A stretch of 64,000 nucleotides of DNA from Alkalibacillus flavidus. GTDB taxonomy: Bacteria; Bacillota; Bacilli; Bacillales; Alkalibacillaceae. Location: positions 58,731 to 122,730 of the forward strand of contig NZ_JBEPMX010000009.1 in assembly GCF_040545925.1 (NCBI RefSeq), in the 5' to 3' direction. Position numbers and translations under genes: made by a program. Each line of letters starts with the position of its first letter. The stretch's first letter is position 1. The notes below the pieces were generated by a model that was not told the origin of the DNA, ran no database searches, and was given only the letters and a program-made list of their open reading frames with translations. Shown here piece by piece: positions 24,270 to 32,913 of this stretch.

Positions 24270-25616
24270 TTAATGCGATTTAATTTGTTCGGTTAAATCA
24301 TCAATTTCTCGTTGTAATTGAATATCATCGGCCATCATTTTGGAGATTTTTTCGTGTGCGTGAATGACGGTTGTATGATCGCGTCCACCGAATTCTTCGC
24401 CAATTTTTGGTAATGAAAAGTCCGTTAGCTCGCGTGTAAGATACATTGCGATTTGACGCGGGAATGCGACTGATTTCGTCCGTTTTTTCGCTGCAAAATC
24501 TTCGAGATGGATGTTAAAACGATTGGCGATGATTTCTTGAATGCCTTTGATCGTAATTTCTTTCGGTTTGGAATGCGGGACGATATCTTTTAACGCATCA
24601 GCTGCAAGCGACGCATTAATGTCTTCATTAACCAAAGACGAGTACGCTACAACGCGTATTAAGGCACCTTCTAGCTCACGTATATTCGTATCGATTTGAT
24701 TCGCGATATAAAGCATCACTTCATTTGGAATATCAAGCCCGTCAGCTTTTGCTTTTTTGCGTAATATAGCAATACGCGTTTCCAAATCAGGCGGCGTAAT
24801 ATCTGTAATTAATCCCCACTCAAATCGTGAGCGTAAGCGATCCTCTAATGTCGGAATTTCTTTTGGCGGACGATCACTGGAAATGACGATTTGTTTATTG
24901 TCTTCATGTAACGAATTAAATGTATGGAAAAATTCCTCTTGCGTTTGTTCTTTTCCAGCTAAAAACTGAATATCATCAATTAAAAGCACGTCCACATTAC
25001 GGTATTTGTTACGAAAATCAATGGTCCGATTATCACGTATCGAGTTAATAAATTCGTTCGTGAATTTTTCAGATGACAAATAAACAACTTTCGCATCGGG
25101 ATTGTGTTCGATGACATAATGTCCGATCGCATGCATTAAATGCGTTTTACCTAAGCCAACACCACCATAGATGAATAGTGGATTATATGCTTTGGCGGGT
25201 GCTTCTGCAACGGCGAGCGATGCTGCATGGGCAAAACGGTTGCCTGATCCAATCACAAATGTATCAAAAGTGTATTTAGAATTGAGCATCGTTTTTGAGT
25301 CTTGTTCATTGGATTTTGGTTCGTTCATTTTTTTCTTAGGTGGTTCGATATCTTCTTCGGATTCGTTCGTTTCAGGAATGACGAACTTCGGTGTTAGTTG
25401 AGAACCGGTAATACTATAAACGGTTTCTGAAATTAAGTCAGCATAGCTATTATCTAACCAGTCACGTGCAAATTCATTAGGTGCTGTAATGTAGATAACA
25501 TCACCTTGAATTGACTTCGCTTCCGTTGATCGTAGCCATGTATCAAAACTTGGTTTGCTCACTTGCTTTTCGAGTTCTGTAAGGGTTTCTTTCCAGATAT
25601 CAGCGATGTTTTGCAA
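24270..25616 (-). CDS. dnaA: Chromosomal replication initiator DnaA
   Basis: About 448 residues. Domain I is NIADIWKETLTELEKQVSKP, an acidic linker covers about 85-110, the AAA+ domain has Walker A GGVGLGKTHLMHAIGH and Walker B VLLIDDIQFL, and C-terminal domain IV has the DnaA-box contact motif GGRDHTTVIHAHEK. It opens the origin and loads the helicase. I place the start at the TTG at 25614-25616 because it aligns with the usual N-terminus and has GAAAGGA upstream. An in-frame ATG at 25626-25628 directly abuts that RBS. DnaA boxes on both sides imply autoregulation. Confidence 0.97.
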   Translation of the reverse strand: MQNIADIWKETLTELEKQVSKPSFDTWLRSTEAKSIQGDVIYITAPNEFARDWLDNSYADLISETVYSITGSQLTPKFVIPETNESEEDIEPPKKKMNEPKSNEQDSKTMLNSKYTFDTFVIGSGNRFAHAASLAVAEAPAKAYNPLFIYGGVGLGKTHLMHAIGHYVIEHNPDAKVVYLSSEKFTNEFINSIRDNRTIDFRNKYRNVDVLLIDDIQFLAGKEQTQEEFFHTFNSLHEDNKQIVISSDRPPKEIPTLEDRLRSRFEWGLITDITPPDLETRIAILRKKAKADGLDIPNEVMLYIANQIDTNIRELEGALIRVVAYSSLVNEDINASLAADALKDIVPHSKPKEITIKGIQEIIANRFNIHLEDFAAKKRTKSVAFPRQIAMYLTRELTDFSLPKIGEEFGGRDHTTVIHAHEKISKMMADDIQLQREIDDLTEQIKSH

Positions 25617-25639
25617 CCAATGACACATCCTTTCTGTGA

Positions 25640-26000
25640 TGCTAATGATGAAAAAAAGAATGTGGATGATTTAATACGATGTATATCGGTTATTATAACA
25701 TTTATCGACAACATCCACATTATTGTGCATAACATTAAAAACAGTATGTGTATAGTTATACACAACGTATCCACAGTCTGTGGAAAACGTGTGTTTGGTT
25801 AATGAGTTATCCACGAGAAAAACACTATCATCATATCAAATTACACCACTAGTTGCAATGGATTTAGCAACTTATCCACATTAACAACAAAAACCTTTAC
25901 AATTCTTATCCACAACCGTGAATGGTGTGGGTGGAATCTGTTTTGTGGTGTGGATAGTTAAGTATTCCATAATAAGAATTAAACATAGGGTGTGGATAAA
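25640..26000. other. oriC part 1: DnaA-box clusters upstream of dnaA
   Basis: Perfect or near-perfect DnaA boxes: TTATCCACA at 25872-25880 and 25906-25914, TGTGGATAA at 25991-25999, TTATCCACG at 25807-25815, TTATACACA at 25756-25764, GTATCCACA at 25767-25775, TGTGGATAG at 25949-25957, and TGTGGATGA at 25661-25669. No gene fits in the 690 bp between dnaA and rpmH. This corresponds to the incA/incB half of a bipartite origin. Confidence 0.88.
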
Positions 26001-26178
26001 TGGATGTGGCAATTGAAGCTGAAGTTATACAAAAATGAGACAGAAAATAAAAGGTGTGTTTAGCAAATGTAAAAGCTGCTTGAAGGATGTGAAGAAAATG
26101 GATCAGAGAGATAAATGAAAGGTAAACATTACGATATTACGACAACATGTAAGGAAAAGATTGAGTTTTAATCTTTAT

Positions 26179-26207
26179 TTGAGTTATCTTCAGACATGCG
26201 TTATAAT
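26179..26207 (+). promoter_or_regulatory. Sigma-A promoter of rpmH
   Basis: TTGAGT at 26179-26184 and a perfect TATAAT at 26202-26207, separated by 17 bp. It lies about 100 bp upstream of rpmH. Confidence 0.8.
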
Positions 26208-26305
26208 GTTTATTGGTTTGTCTATTGACATTCAAGGGAATAATTTTATATACTAATTTGGACTGCTTATTGAACGTGTAAGTTTGTCACTAGGAGGTGT
26301 AGAAT

Positions 26306-26440
26306 ATGAAGCGCACTTATCAACCAAATAAACGTAAACGCAACAAAGTGCATGGCTTTCGCGCACGTATGGCTACGAAAAACGGCCGTAAAACATTAGC
26401 GCGTCGCCGTCGCAAAGGTAGAAAAGAACTTTCTGTCTAG
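26306..26440 (+). CDS. rpmH: 50S ribosomal protein L34
   Basis: A 44-residue, highly basic protein (MKRTYQPNKRKRNKVHGF at the start, RRRKGRKELSV at the end), invariant in the L34 family. AGGAGGTG lies eight bases before the ATG. It is the first gene of the rightward replichore and precedes rnpA, as in nearly all bacteria. A terminator-like hairpin immediately follows the stop codon. Confidence 0.98.
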   Translation: MKRTYQPNKRKRNKVHGFRARMATKNGRKTLARRRRKGRKELSV

Positions 26441-26471
26441 ACCACTGAAGATTGATCAGTGGTCTTTTTTC
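26440..26471 (+). terminator. Terminator or attenuator between rpmH and rnpA
   Basis: GACCACTG and CAGTGGTC pair around a nine-base loop and are followed by TTTTTT. It probably sets the large excess of L34 mRNA over rnpA mRNA. Confidence 0.8.
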
Positions 26472-26565
26472 TAGTTTTCTTTTAAATGACCAGATATTCA
26501 TTGGTACACGGATCGACCTACCAATATAAATCATAGAGATGTGTCCACAGTTGGGATGATGATGT

Positions 26566-26907
26566 TTGAAAAAAGCTTATCGTGTGAAAAAGAATGAAGA
26601 GTTTCAGGCGATTTTCAAATCTGGTGAGTCCTTTGCCAATCGACAACTCGTTATTTATTCATTAAAGAAAGAAGGACAATCTCATTTCCGTGTCGGTTTT
26701 TCAGTAGGGAAGAAAATAGGTAATGCAGTAACGCGTAACCAAATTAAACGTTATTTACGTCAGGCATTCACTGATTTAGAACCTTATATTAAACCTGATT
26801 ATGATTATATTATTATTGCCAGAATGCCGACTCGTGAGATGGGCTATCATGATATTAAAAGCAGTTTACAACATGTTTTAAAGAAAACGAAAAAAATTCG
26901 TCACTAA
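26566..26907 (+). CDS. rnpA: Ribonuclease P protein component
   Basis: A 113-residue basic protein with the RNR-type motif VTRNQIKRYLRQAF that binds the catalytic RNA. It matures the 5' ends of tRNAs together with M1-type RNA. The only start in this frame that fits the family N-terminus (MKKAYRVKKNEEF) is the TTG at 26566. The RBS (GGGATGATG) is weak, consistent with low protein demand. The position after rpmH is universal. Confidence 0.96.
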   Translation: MKKAYRVKKNEEFQAIFKSGESFANRQLVIYSLKKEGQSHFRVGFSVGKKIGNAVTRNQIKRYLRQAFTDLEPYIKPDYDYIIIARMPTREMGYHDIKSSLQHVLKKTKKIRH

Positions 26908-26998
26908 AAAGTCTAATAAATTGTAGTATCACTTATGGAATAATGCTAAAATACGTTTAGTAAAATAGCTTTTCTTTGTTTAGAAAGATAGGAGGAAC

Positions 26999-27778
26999 AT
27001 GAAAGTGAGTAAAAGATTATTACTCATCGGTGTATTAATTGCCATGACAACCTTACTATCGGGTTGTTTTAATATTGATGAACCGATCACATCAGAAAGC
27101 GAAGGAATTTGGAATAGTTTCTTTGTTTATCCTTTATCGTTTCTCATCACATATATTGCTGAAGATATTTTCAATCATGGCTTCGGTTTAGCGATTGTGA
27201 TTGTAACGATTTTATTAAGAACATTAATCTTACCATTGAACATTAAGCAATTGAAATCAACACAAGCGATGCAGATGATACAACCTGAATTACAAGAAAT
27301 CCGTGAAAAGTATTCATCTAAAGATGCTGAAACACAGCAAAAATTACAGCAGGAAACGATGTCGTTATTCCAACGTCACGGTGTAAACCCATTAGCAGGT
27401 TGTTTACCGATCTTTGCACAGATGCCGATCTTAATCGCATTCTATCATGCGATCTCTAGAACAGAAGCAATTAGTAATTATGGCTTCTTGTGGTTCCAAT
27501 TAGGTGATCCGAGCCCGATATTAGCGATTATTACATCCGCAACAACATTTGCGCAGCAGAAGATTATGATGTCAGGCTCATCAGCTGGCGATAATCCGCA
27601 GATGAAAGTCATGCTGTATGTTTTACCAGTTATGATTGGTGTATTCGCATTCTTCTTCCCATCAGCATTAGCACTGTACTGGGTTGTAGGTAACTTCTTT
27701 ATGATTGCTCAAACATTATTAATTCGTAAACCAATGATGCGTGAATTCGAAAAAAATAATGGAGGATCGAAAAAGTGA
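26999..27778 (+). CDS. yidC: Membrane protein insertase YidC/SpoIIIJ (lipoprotein)
   Basis: A 259-residue YidC1-type insertase. The signal peptide ends in the lipobox LLSGC (Cys23), followed by five hydrophobic segments with the conserved hydrophilic-groove region around LRTLILPLNIKQ. It inserts membrane proteins together with or independently of SecYEG; in Bacillus the SpoIIIJ form is needed for forespore gene expression. The stop overlaps the next gene (jag) by four bases. GGAGG lies five bases upstream of the ATG. Confidence 0.96.
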   Translation: MKVSKRLLLIGVLIAMTTLLSGCFNIDEPITSESEGIWNSFFVYPLSFLITYIAEDIFNHGFGLAIVIVTILLRTLILPLNIKQLKSTQAMQMIQPELQEIREKYSSKDAETQQKLQQETMSLFQRHGVNPLAGCLPIFAQMPILIAFYHAISRTEAISNYGFLWFQLGDPSPILAIITSATTFAQQKIMMSGSSAGDNPQMKVMLYVLPVMIGVFAFFFPSALALYWVVGNFFMIAQTLLIRKPMMREFEKNNGGSKK

Positions 27779-28398
27779 GAGAAATAACGGCGAGTGGTCA
27801 AACAGTAGAAGAGGCAAAGCAACATGCACTTGATCAATTAGGGTTAACCGAAGATCAAGTGACAGTTGATGTGATTGAGGAAGGTAAAAAAGGAATACTC
27901 GGTGTTTTCGGCGCTAAGAGCGCGTATGTGAAAGTTCAAGAGAAACAAGATTTAATCTCAGACGGTCAAACGTATTTAAAACAAATGATCGATCAAATGG
28001 GTGTTGCGAACACAGATGTTCTCGTTCATCAAGATGACGATAATATTACGTACGAGCTAGTCGGAGATGACATGGGACAACTGATCGGTAAGCGTGGCCA
28101 AACGTTAAATGCGTTACAATATTTAACGAGTTTAGTCGTTAATCAGCATCACGGTGTACATTACACAGTCGTTGTCGATGCTGAAGGTTACCGTGCTAGA
28201 CGTCATGAGACATTAGAACAATTAGCACAAAACTTAGCGAAGAAAGCATTGCGGACGAAGGAAGATGTTTTCATCGAGCCAATGCCTTCGTATGAACGGA
28301 AAGTCATTCACACAGCTCTTCATGACCACAGCGGTGTTTCAACTTACTCAGACGGACAAGATCCTAATCGAAGAGTCGTGATTCGCCCGCATTCATAA
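27775..28398 (+). CDS. khpB: RNA-binding protein KhpB/Jag (SpoIIIJ-associated)
   Basis: A 207-residue protein with three domains: the Jag N-terminal domain (about 1-52, ITASGQTVEEAKQHALDQLG), a KH domain around residues 75-150 with GKRG in LIGKRGQTLNALQYL, and an R3H domain near 150-205 (ERKVIHTALHD). It binds RNA as a partner of KhpA and influences cell division and sporulation. GTG start, translationally coupled to yidC by a four-base overlap. Confidence 0.95.
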   Translation: MREITASGQTVEEAKQHALDQLGLTEDQVTVDVIEEGKKGILGVFGAKSAYVKVQEKQDLISDGQTYLKQMIDQMGVANTDVLVHQDDDNITYELVGDDMGQLIGKRGQTLNALQYLTSLVVNQHHGVHYTVVVDAEGYRARRHETLEQLAQNLAKKALRTKEDVFIEPMPSYERKVIHTALHDHSGVSTYSDGQDPNRRVVIRPHS

Positions 28399-28408
28399 GC
28401 GGATTAGT

Positions 28409-28449
28409 AAAAAGTAGCTAACCTCATTACTGGGGTTAGCTACTTTTTT
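28409..28449 (+). terminator. Terminator after khpB
   Basis: AAAAAGTAGCTAACC pairs with GGGTTAGCTACTTTTTT around a nine-base loop. The stem is long and T-tailed. Confidence 0.92.
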
Positions 28450-28452
28450 GGG

Positions 28453-28568
28453 TTTGACGCAAGATAACGCTTGATTGATTCAAGGGATGCCGAGTTTGAG
28501 TCAAGCTGTTTCTTATGTGGTGCAAGCTTGTTTGTGTTTGAATCAAGAACGGATAAAAGTGAGTCAAG
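28453..28568. repeat. Array of six near-palindromes with exact 21-bp period
   Basis: The motif TTTGANTCAAG, or a degenerate form, ends at 28463, 28484, 28505, 28526, 28547 and 28568, that is, every 21 bp. The ten-base spacers are unrelated in sequence. The array lies between the khpB terminator and mnmE, on the upstream side of mnmE. It has no coding potential. Confidence 0.8.
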
Positions 28569-28684
28569 AGAGCCTTACGAGACGACGGGAATCCAATTTT
28601 GACCAGTTAGTATAATTCTTTTCTTTTGACTTGATTTGTGTTATTGTTTTAAGTTAGGAAATTGATGCGAAAGGGGTGAAGGTC

Positions 28685-30061
28685 ATGGAACAAGATACGA
28701 TTGCAGCGATCTCCACACCGCTTGGCGAAGGGGCGATTGCGATTGTTCGTTTAAGCGGTGATGAAGCATTAGAGATTGCGAATCATGTTTTTTCACATAA
28801 AAATTTAACCGACGTTACGAGCCATACGATTCATTATGGTACACTCGTTGAGCCAGAAACAGCCGATAAAGTCGAAGAAGTCATGGTTTCCGTTATGAAG
28901 GCACCGAAAACCTTCACCCGTGAAGATATCGTCGAAATTAATTGTCACGGCGGTATGGTCTCTGTGAATCGAGTGTTGCAGCTTGTCTTACGACATGGCG
29001 CACGATTAGCGGAACCAGGTGAATTCACAAAACGCGCCTTTTTAAACGGACGCATTGACTTATCACAGGCTGAAGCGGTGATGGATCTCATTCGTTCAAA
29101 AACGGACCGAGCAATGTCACTCGCTTTAAAACAAATGGACGGTCGACTATCGCAATTAATTCGTGACCTCAGACAGCAACTGATCGAAACAGTGGCACAT
29201 GTCGAAGTGAATATCGATTACCCGGAATACGACGATGTCGAAGAGATGACGAATGAGCTATTAAAACAGCGCGCGCAATACGTTAAAGGCGAAGTGCAAT
29301 CGCTACTCCGGACCGCAAAACAAGGTAAAATTTTGCGCGAAGGTATCGGCACAGCGATTATCGGTAAGCCGAATGTCGGCAAATCATCATTGATGAATAT
29401 TTTAGCGCATGATGATAAGGCGATTGTGACAGAAATTCCAGGGACGACACGTGATGTCATCGAAGAATATGTGAATGTGCGTGGGGTTCCGTTACGACTG
29501 ATTGATACAGCTGGTATTCGCGAAACAGAAGATATCGTCGAAAAAATCGGCGTCGAACGGTCACGACAGGCACTTCAAGATGCGGATCTTATTTTACTCG
29601 TCTTAAATGGAAATGAACCGTTAACAGAAGAAGACCGTGCGCTATTCGAAGCAGCGCGTGATTTAGATGTCATCGTCATCGTGAATAAGACCGATCTAGA
29701 ACAACAAATTAATATGGATGATGTAAATGAGGTGGCTCAAGGAGCGCCTGTTATTACAACATCCTTAATTGAAGAACAAGGCATTGACGAACTCGAACAA
29801 GCGATAGCCGATACGTTTTTCGACGGTGAAGTCGACCAAGGCGATTTAACCTACGTATCGAATGTGCGCCATATTCAACTGCTCGAGCAAGCACAAGACG
29901 CGTTGAATGATGCATTAGAATCGTTAGAGATGGATATGCCATTAGATCTTGTTCAAATAGATATTACGAGAACGTGGGAATTACTCGGTGAGATTATCGG
30001 TGAAGACGTTAGTGATTCATTGATTGATCAGTTATTCTCGCAGTTCTGTTTAGGAAAATAA
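28685..30061 (+). CDS. mnmE: tRNA uridine-5-carboxymethylaminomethyl modification GTPase
   Basis: About 458 residues. The N-terminal formyl-THF-binding domain starts DTIAAISTPLGEG, a helical domain is split around the G domain (Walker A GKPNVGKSS near 226, G2-G3 IPGTTRD and DTAGIRE, G4 NKTD), and the invariant C-terminal CLGK is present. With MnmG it makes cmnm5U34 in tRNAs. I start at the ATG at 28685 because AAAGGGGTGA is correctly spaced; an upstream GTG at 28676 lies inside that RBS. It is followed by mnmG. Confidence 0.97.
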   Translation: MEQDTIAAISTPLGEGAIAIVRLSGDEALEIANHVFSHKNLTDVTSHTIHYGTLVEPETADKVEEVMVSVMKAPKTFTREDIVEINCHGGMVSVNRVLQLVLRHGARLAEPGEFTKRAFLNGRIDLSQAEAVMDLIRSKTDRAMSLALKQMDGRLSQLIRDLRQQLIETVAHVEVNIDYPEYDDVEEMTNELLKQRAQYVKGEVQSLLRTAKQGKILREGIGTAIIGKPNVGKSSLMNILAHDDKAIVTEIPGTTRDVIEEYVNVRGVPLRLIDTAGIRETEDIVEKIGVERSRQALQDADLILLVLNGNEPLTEEDRALFEAARDLDVIVIVNKTDLEQQINMDDVNEVAQGAPVITTSLIEEQGIDELEQAIADTFFDGEVDQGDLTYVSNVRHIQLLEQAQDALNDALESLEMDMPLDLVQIDITRTWELLGEIIGEDVSDSLIDQLFSQFCLGK

Positions 30062-30079
30062 TAGAAGGAGGTAATCGTC

Positions 30080-31969
30080 ATGTATGATGCAGGACGTTAT
30101 GATGTCATCGTCATCGGCGCGGGTCATGCAGGTGTCGAAGCAGGTTTAGCAGCGGCTAAACGCGGAGCGAAAACGTTAATGCTCACGTTAAACCTTGACT
30201 TAATTGCTTTTATGCCGTGCAACCCATCCGTTGGCGGTCCCGCTAAAGGCGTCGTCGTTCGTGAAATCGACGCAATGGGCGGTCAAATGGGGAAAACTAT
30301 TGATAAAACCCATATCCAAATGCGCCTTTTAAATACGAGTAAAGGCCCGGCTGTTCGCGCTTTACGTGCGCAAGCTGATAAAGTGTTATATCAACAAGAA
30401 ATGAAACGCGTCATCGAAAATCAAGAAAACTTAACCTTACGTCAAGGTATGGTAGAGGAACTGTTAATTGAAGATGGGGCGGTTAAAGGGGTCAAAACCG
30501 AGACGAAAGCGTGCTATTATGCTGATCAAGTGATCGTGACCACAGGAACGTTTATGCGTGGTAAAGTGCTCATCGGTGACATCGAGTACGAAAGTGGACC
30601 GAACAACCAACGCCCAACGATTTCATTATCTGAACAACTCGATGATTTAGGTTTTGACATCGTTCGTTTCAAAACAGGAACGCCAATGCGTGTTAATTCA
30701 CACAGCATTGATTATTCAAAAACCGAAATTCAACCAGGTGACGACGAGCCACGGGCATTTTCGTATGAAACGACGGAATACATTATGGACCAGATTCCAT
30801 GTTGGCTAACGTATACAGGTGAAGTAACGCATCAGATTATCGATGATAACTTAGCAAAATCCGCGATGTATTCGGGCGCTGAGCGTGGGACAGGGCCGAG
30901 ATATTGCCCATCCATTGAAGATAAGATTGTTCGTTTTAACGACAAACCACGTCACCAAGTCTTTTTAGAGCCAGAAGGACGTAACACGGATGAAGTCTAT
31001 GTCCAAGGGTTATCGACGTCATTACCTGAATATGTGCAAAAAGAAATGCTCGAAACCGTACCAGGTTTAGAAAACGCTGAAATTATGCGTGCTGGCTATG
31101 CTATCGAGTATGATGCGGTTGTGCCAACACAATTGTGGCCGACACTCGAAACGAAGAAGATCGAGGGCTTGTTTACAGCTGGACAAATTAACGGCACAAG
31201 CGGTTATGAAGAAGCGGCTGGCCAAGGGTTGATGGCTGGTATTAATGCGGCAGCGAAAGCCTTAAACAAAGAGACGCTCATATTCGATCGCTCACAAGCT
31301 TATATCGGTGTGATGATTGATGATCTTGTGACGAAAGGAACGGATGAACCGTATCGTCTGTTAACATCACGTGCGGAATATCGTTTATTATTACGTCATG
31401 ATAATGCTGATTTGCGTCTAACAGATATCGGACATGATATGGAACTGATCCCAGAAGAACGATATGAACGATTTAATAAGAAGAAAGAAATGATTGAAGC
31501 GGAAATCAAACGGCTATCAGACATTCGTTTGAAACCAACGGATGACGTGCAGCAAACGATAGAAGCTAAAGGTGGATCACCGCTAAAAGATGGCGTGTTA
31601 GCTGTCGATTTACTGCGTCGTCCAGAAATGACGTACAACACCATCGTTGAGTTAGCGCCGCGCGATTATGATTTACCAGCTGATGTCGAAGAACAAGTCG
31701 AGATTCAAGTGAAGTATGAAGGTTATATTAAGAAATCAAACCAACAAGTAGATAAAATGCGTAAAATGGAAAACAAGAAGATTCCAGAAGATATCGATTA
31801 TGATGATGTCGATAACTTGGCAACTGAAGCGCGCGAACGCTTGAAACGTGTGCGTCCATTATCTGTTGGTCAAGCGTCACGAGTTTCTGGTGTGAACCCA
31901 GCTGACGTATCGATTCTGCTCGTATATTTAGAACAAGGAAGGCATGCAAAAGCTGCTGCGAACGAATAG
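30080..31969 (+). CDS. mnmG: tRNA uridine-5-carboxymethylaminomethyl modification enzyme, FAD-dependent
   Basis: A 629-residue flavoprotein with the N-terminal Rossmann motif VIVIGAGHAGVEAGLAAA, the CNPSVGG active-site segment and a C-terminal helical domain. It is normal in length for GidA/MnmG. It forms a heterotetramer with MnmE and uses FAD, methylene-THF and glycine or ammonium to modify wobble uridines. GGAGG lies 7 bases before the ATG. It is 19 bp after mnmE and nine bases before rsmG, so probably one operon. Confidence 0.98.
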   Translation: MYDAGRYDVIVIGAGHAGVEAGLAAAKRGAKTLMLTLNLDLIAFMPCNPSVGGPAKGVVVREIDAMGGQMGKTIDKTHIQMRLLNTSKGPAVRALRAQADKVLYQQEMKRVIENQENLTLRQGMVEELLIEDGAVKGVKTETKACYYADQVIVTTGTFMRGKVLIGDIEYESGPNNQRPTISLSEQLDDLGFDIVRFKTGTPMRVNSHSIDYSKTEIQPGDDEPRAFSYETTEYIMDQIPCWLTYTGEVTHQIIDDNLAKSAMYSGAERGTGPRYCPSIEDKIVRFNDKPRHQVFLEPEGRNTDEVYVQGLSTSLPEYVQKEMLETVPGLENAEIMRAGYAIEYDAVVPTQLWPTLETKKIEGLFTAGQINGTSGYEEAAGQGLMAGINAAAKALNKETLIFDRSQAYIGVMIDDLVTKGTDEPYRLLTSRAEYRLLLRHDNADLRLTDIGHDMELIPEERYERFNKKKEMIEAEIKRLSDIRLKPTDDVQQTIEAKGGSPLKDGVLAVDLLRRPEMTYNTIVELAPRDYDLPADVEEQVEIQVKYEGYIKKSNQQVDKMRKMENKKIPEDIDYDDVDNLATEARERLKRVRPLSVGQASRVSGVNPADVSILLVYLEQGRHAKAAANE

Positions 31970-31978
31970 AGGGTGCTT

Positions 31979-32701
31979 ATGAACGAAGAGCAATTTTTTC
32001 AAGCGTTAAATGACCAAGGCATTGCGTTAAACGACACACAAATTCAACAATTTGAAACGTATTACCAAACGTTAGTCGAATGGAACGAAAAGATGAACTT
32101 AACTGGGATCACAGAAAAAGAAGACGTGTATCTCAAGCATTTTTACGATTCGATTTCGGCTGCGTTTTATACGGATTTCAGTTCTGAATCGTTGTCGGTT
32201 TGTGATGTTGGAGCGGGAGCGGGGTTTCCATCCATCCCGCTTAAAATTGTTTTTCCGCATTTAAAGGTTACGATCGTTGATTCACTAAAGAAGCGGATTA
32301 CATTTTTAAATCATTTAGCTGACCAATTAAATTTAACAGGTGTCGCTTTTTATCACGACCGGGCGGAATCGTTTGGTAAAAATGCAAAGTTCCGCGAGAC
32401 ATTCGATGTTGTGATGGCCCGTGCTGTGGCTCGAACATCCGTGTTAAGTGAATTATGTTTACCACTCGTTAAACCAGGTGGCTTGTTCATGATGATGAAA
32501 GGCGCGGATATTGAAGAAGAGTTGAAAATGGGTGAGATGGCAACGAAAGCACTTGGCGGTGAATTCATGCGAACGGATCAATTCAAATTGCCGATTGAAC
32601 AGAGCGAACGCCACATCGTTCAAATTGCGAAAAAACGTCAAACACCCAAAAAATACCCTAGAAAACCGGGGACGCCGAACAAAGACCCGATAGAATCGTA
32701 G
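31979..32701 (+). CDS. rsmG: 16S rRNA m7G527 methyltransferase
   Basis: A 240-residue class I methyltransferase with the SAM motif CDVGAGAGFPSIPLKI and the C-terminal basic RNA-binding tail KKYPRKPGTPNK. It methylates G527 of 16S rRNA; mutations cause low-level streptomycin resistance. I use the ATG at 31979 with GAGGG upstream rather than the GTG at 31973, which overlaps that RBS. This protein start matches the family. It is close after mnmG. Confidence 0.96.
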   Translation: MNEEQFFQALNDQGIALNDTQIQQFETYYQTLVEWNEKMNLTGITEKEDVYLKHFYDSISAAFYTDFSSESLSVCDVGAGAGFPSIPLKIVFPHLKVTIVDSLKKRITFLNHLADQLNLTGVAFYHDRAESFGKNAKFRETFDVVMARAVARTSVLSELCLPLVKPGGLFMMMKGADIEEELKMGEMATKALGGEFMRTDQFKLPIEQSERHIVQIAKKRQTPKKYPRKPGTPNKDPIES

Positions 32702-32839
32702 TTATCACGCGGATTTTGCCAGATGATGACGATTGTTTGCCTCTAAGTTTTTCTTTATATTTCACTTCGTTCTATGGTATTATAGAAATAGAGTGACAAG
32801 GTTTAGTACGGTTTAATAGATTAAGTTTGTTAAGTTAGA

Positions 32840-32875
32840 AATGAAATGTTTCACGTGAAACATTTCATTTTTTAC
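32840..32875 (+). promoter_or_regulatory. parS site 1, embedded in a terminator-like palindrome
   Basis: A perfect 16-bp parS, TGTTTCACGTGAAACA (32847-32862), is extended by AATGAAA / TTTCATT into a 30-bp palindrome followed by T residues. ParB would load here. The hairpin could also terminate rsmG transcription. Confidence 0.95.
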
Positions 32876-32913
32876 ATAGCTATAGAGAGTTGTAGAAGGT
32901 AGGTGCCAACTGA

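Noticed and set aside
28453..28568. CRISPR array
   Set aside because: Repeats are only 11 bp, degenerate and palindromic, spacers are 10 bp, and there are no cas genes. The regular spacing is better described as a phased motif array.
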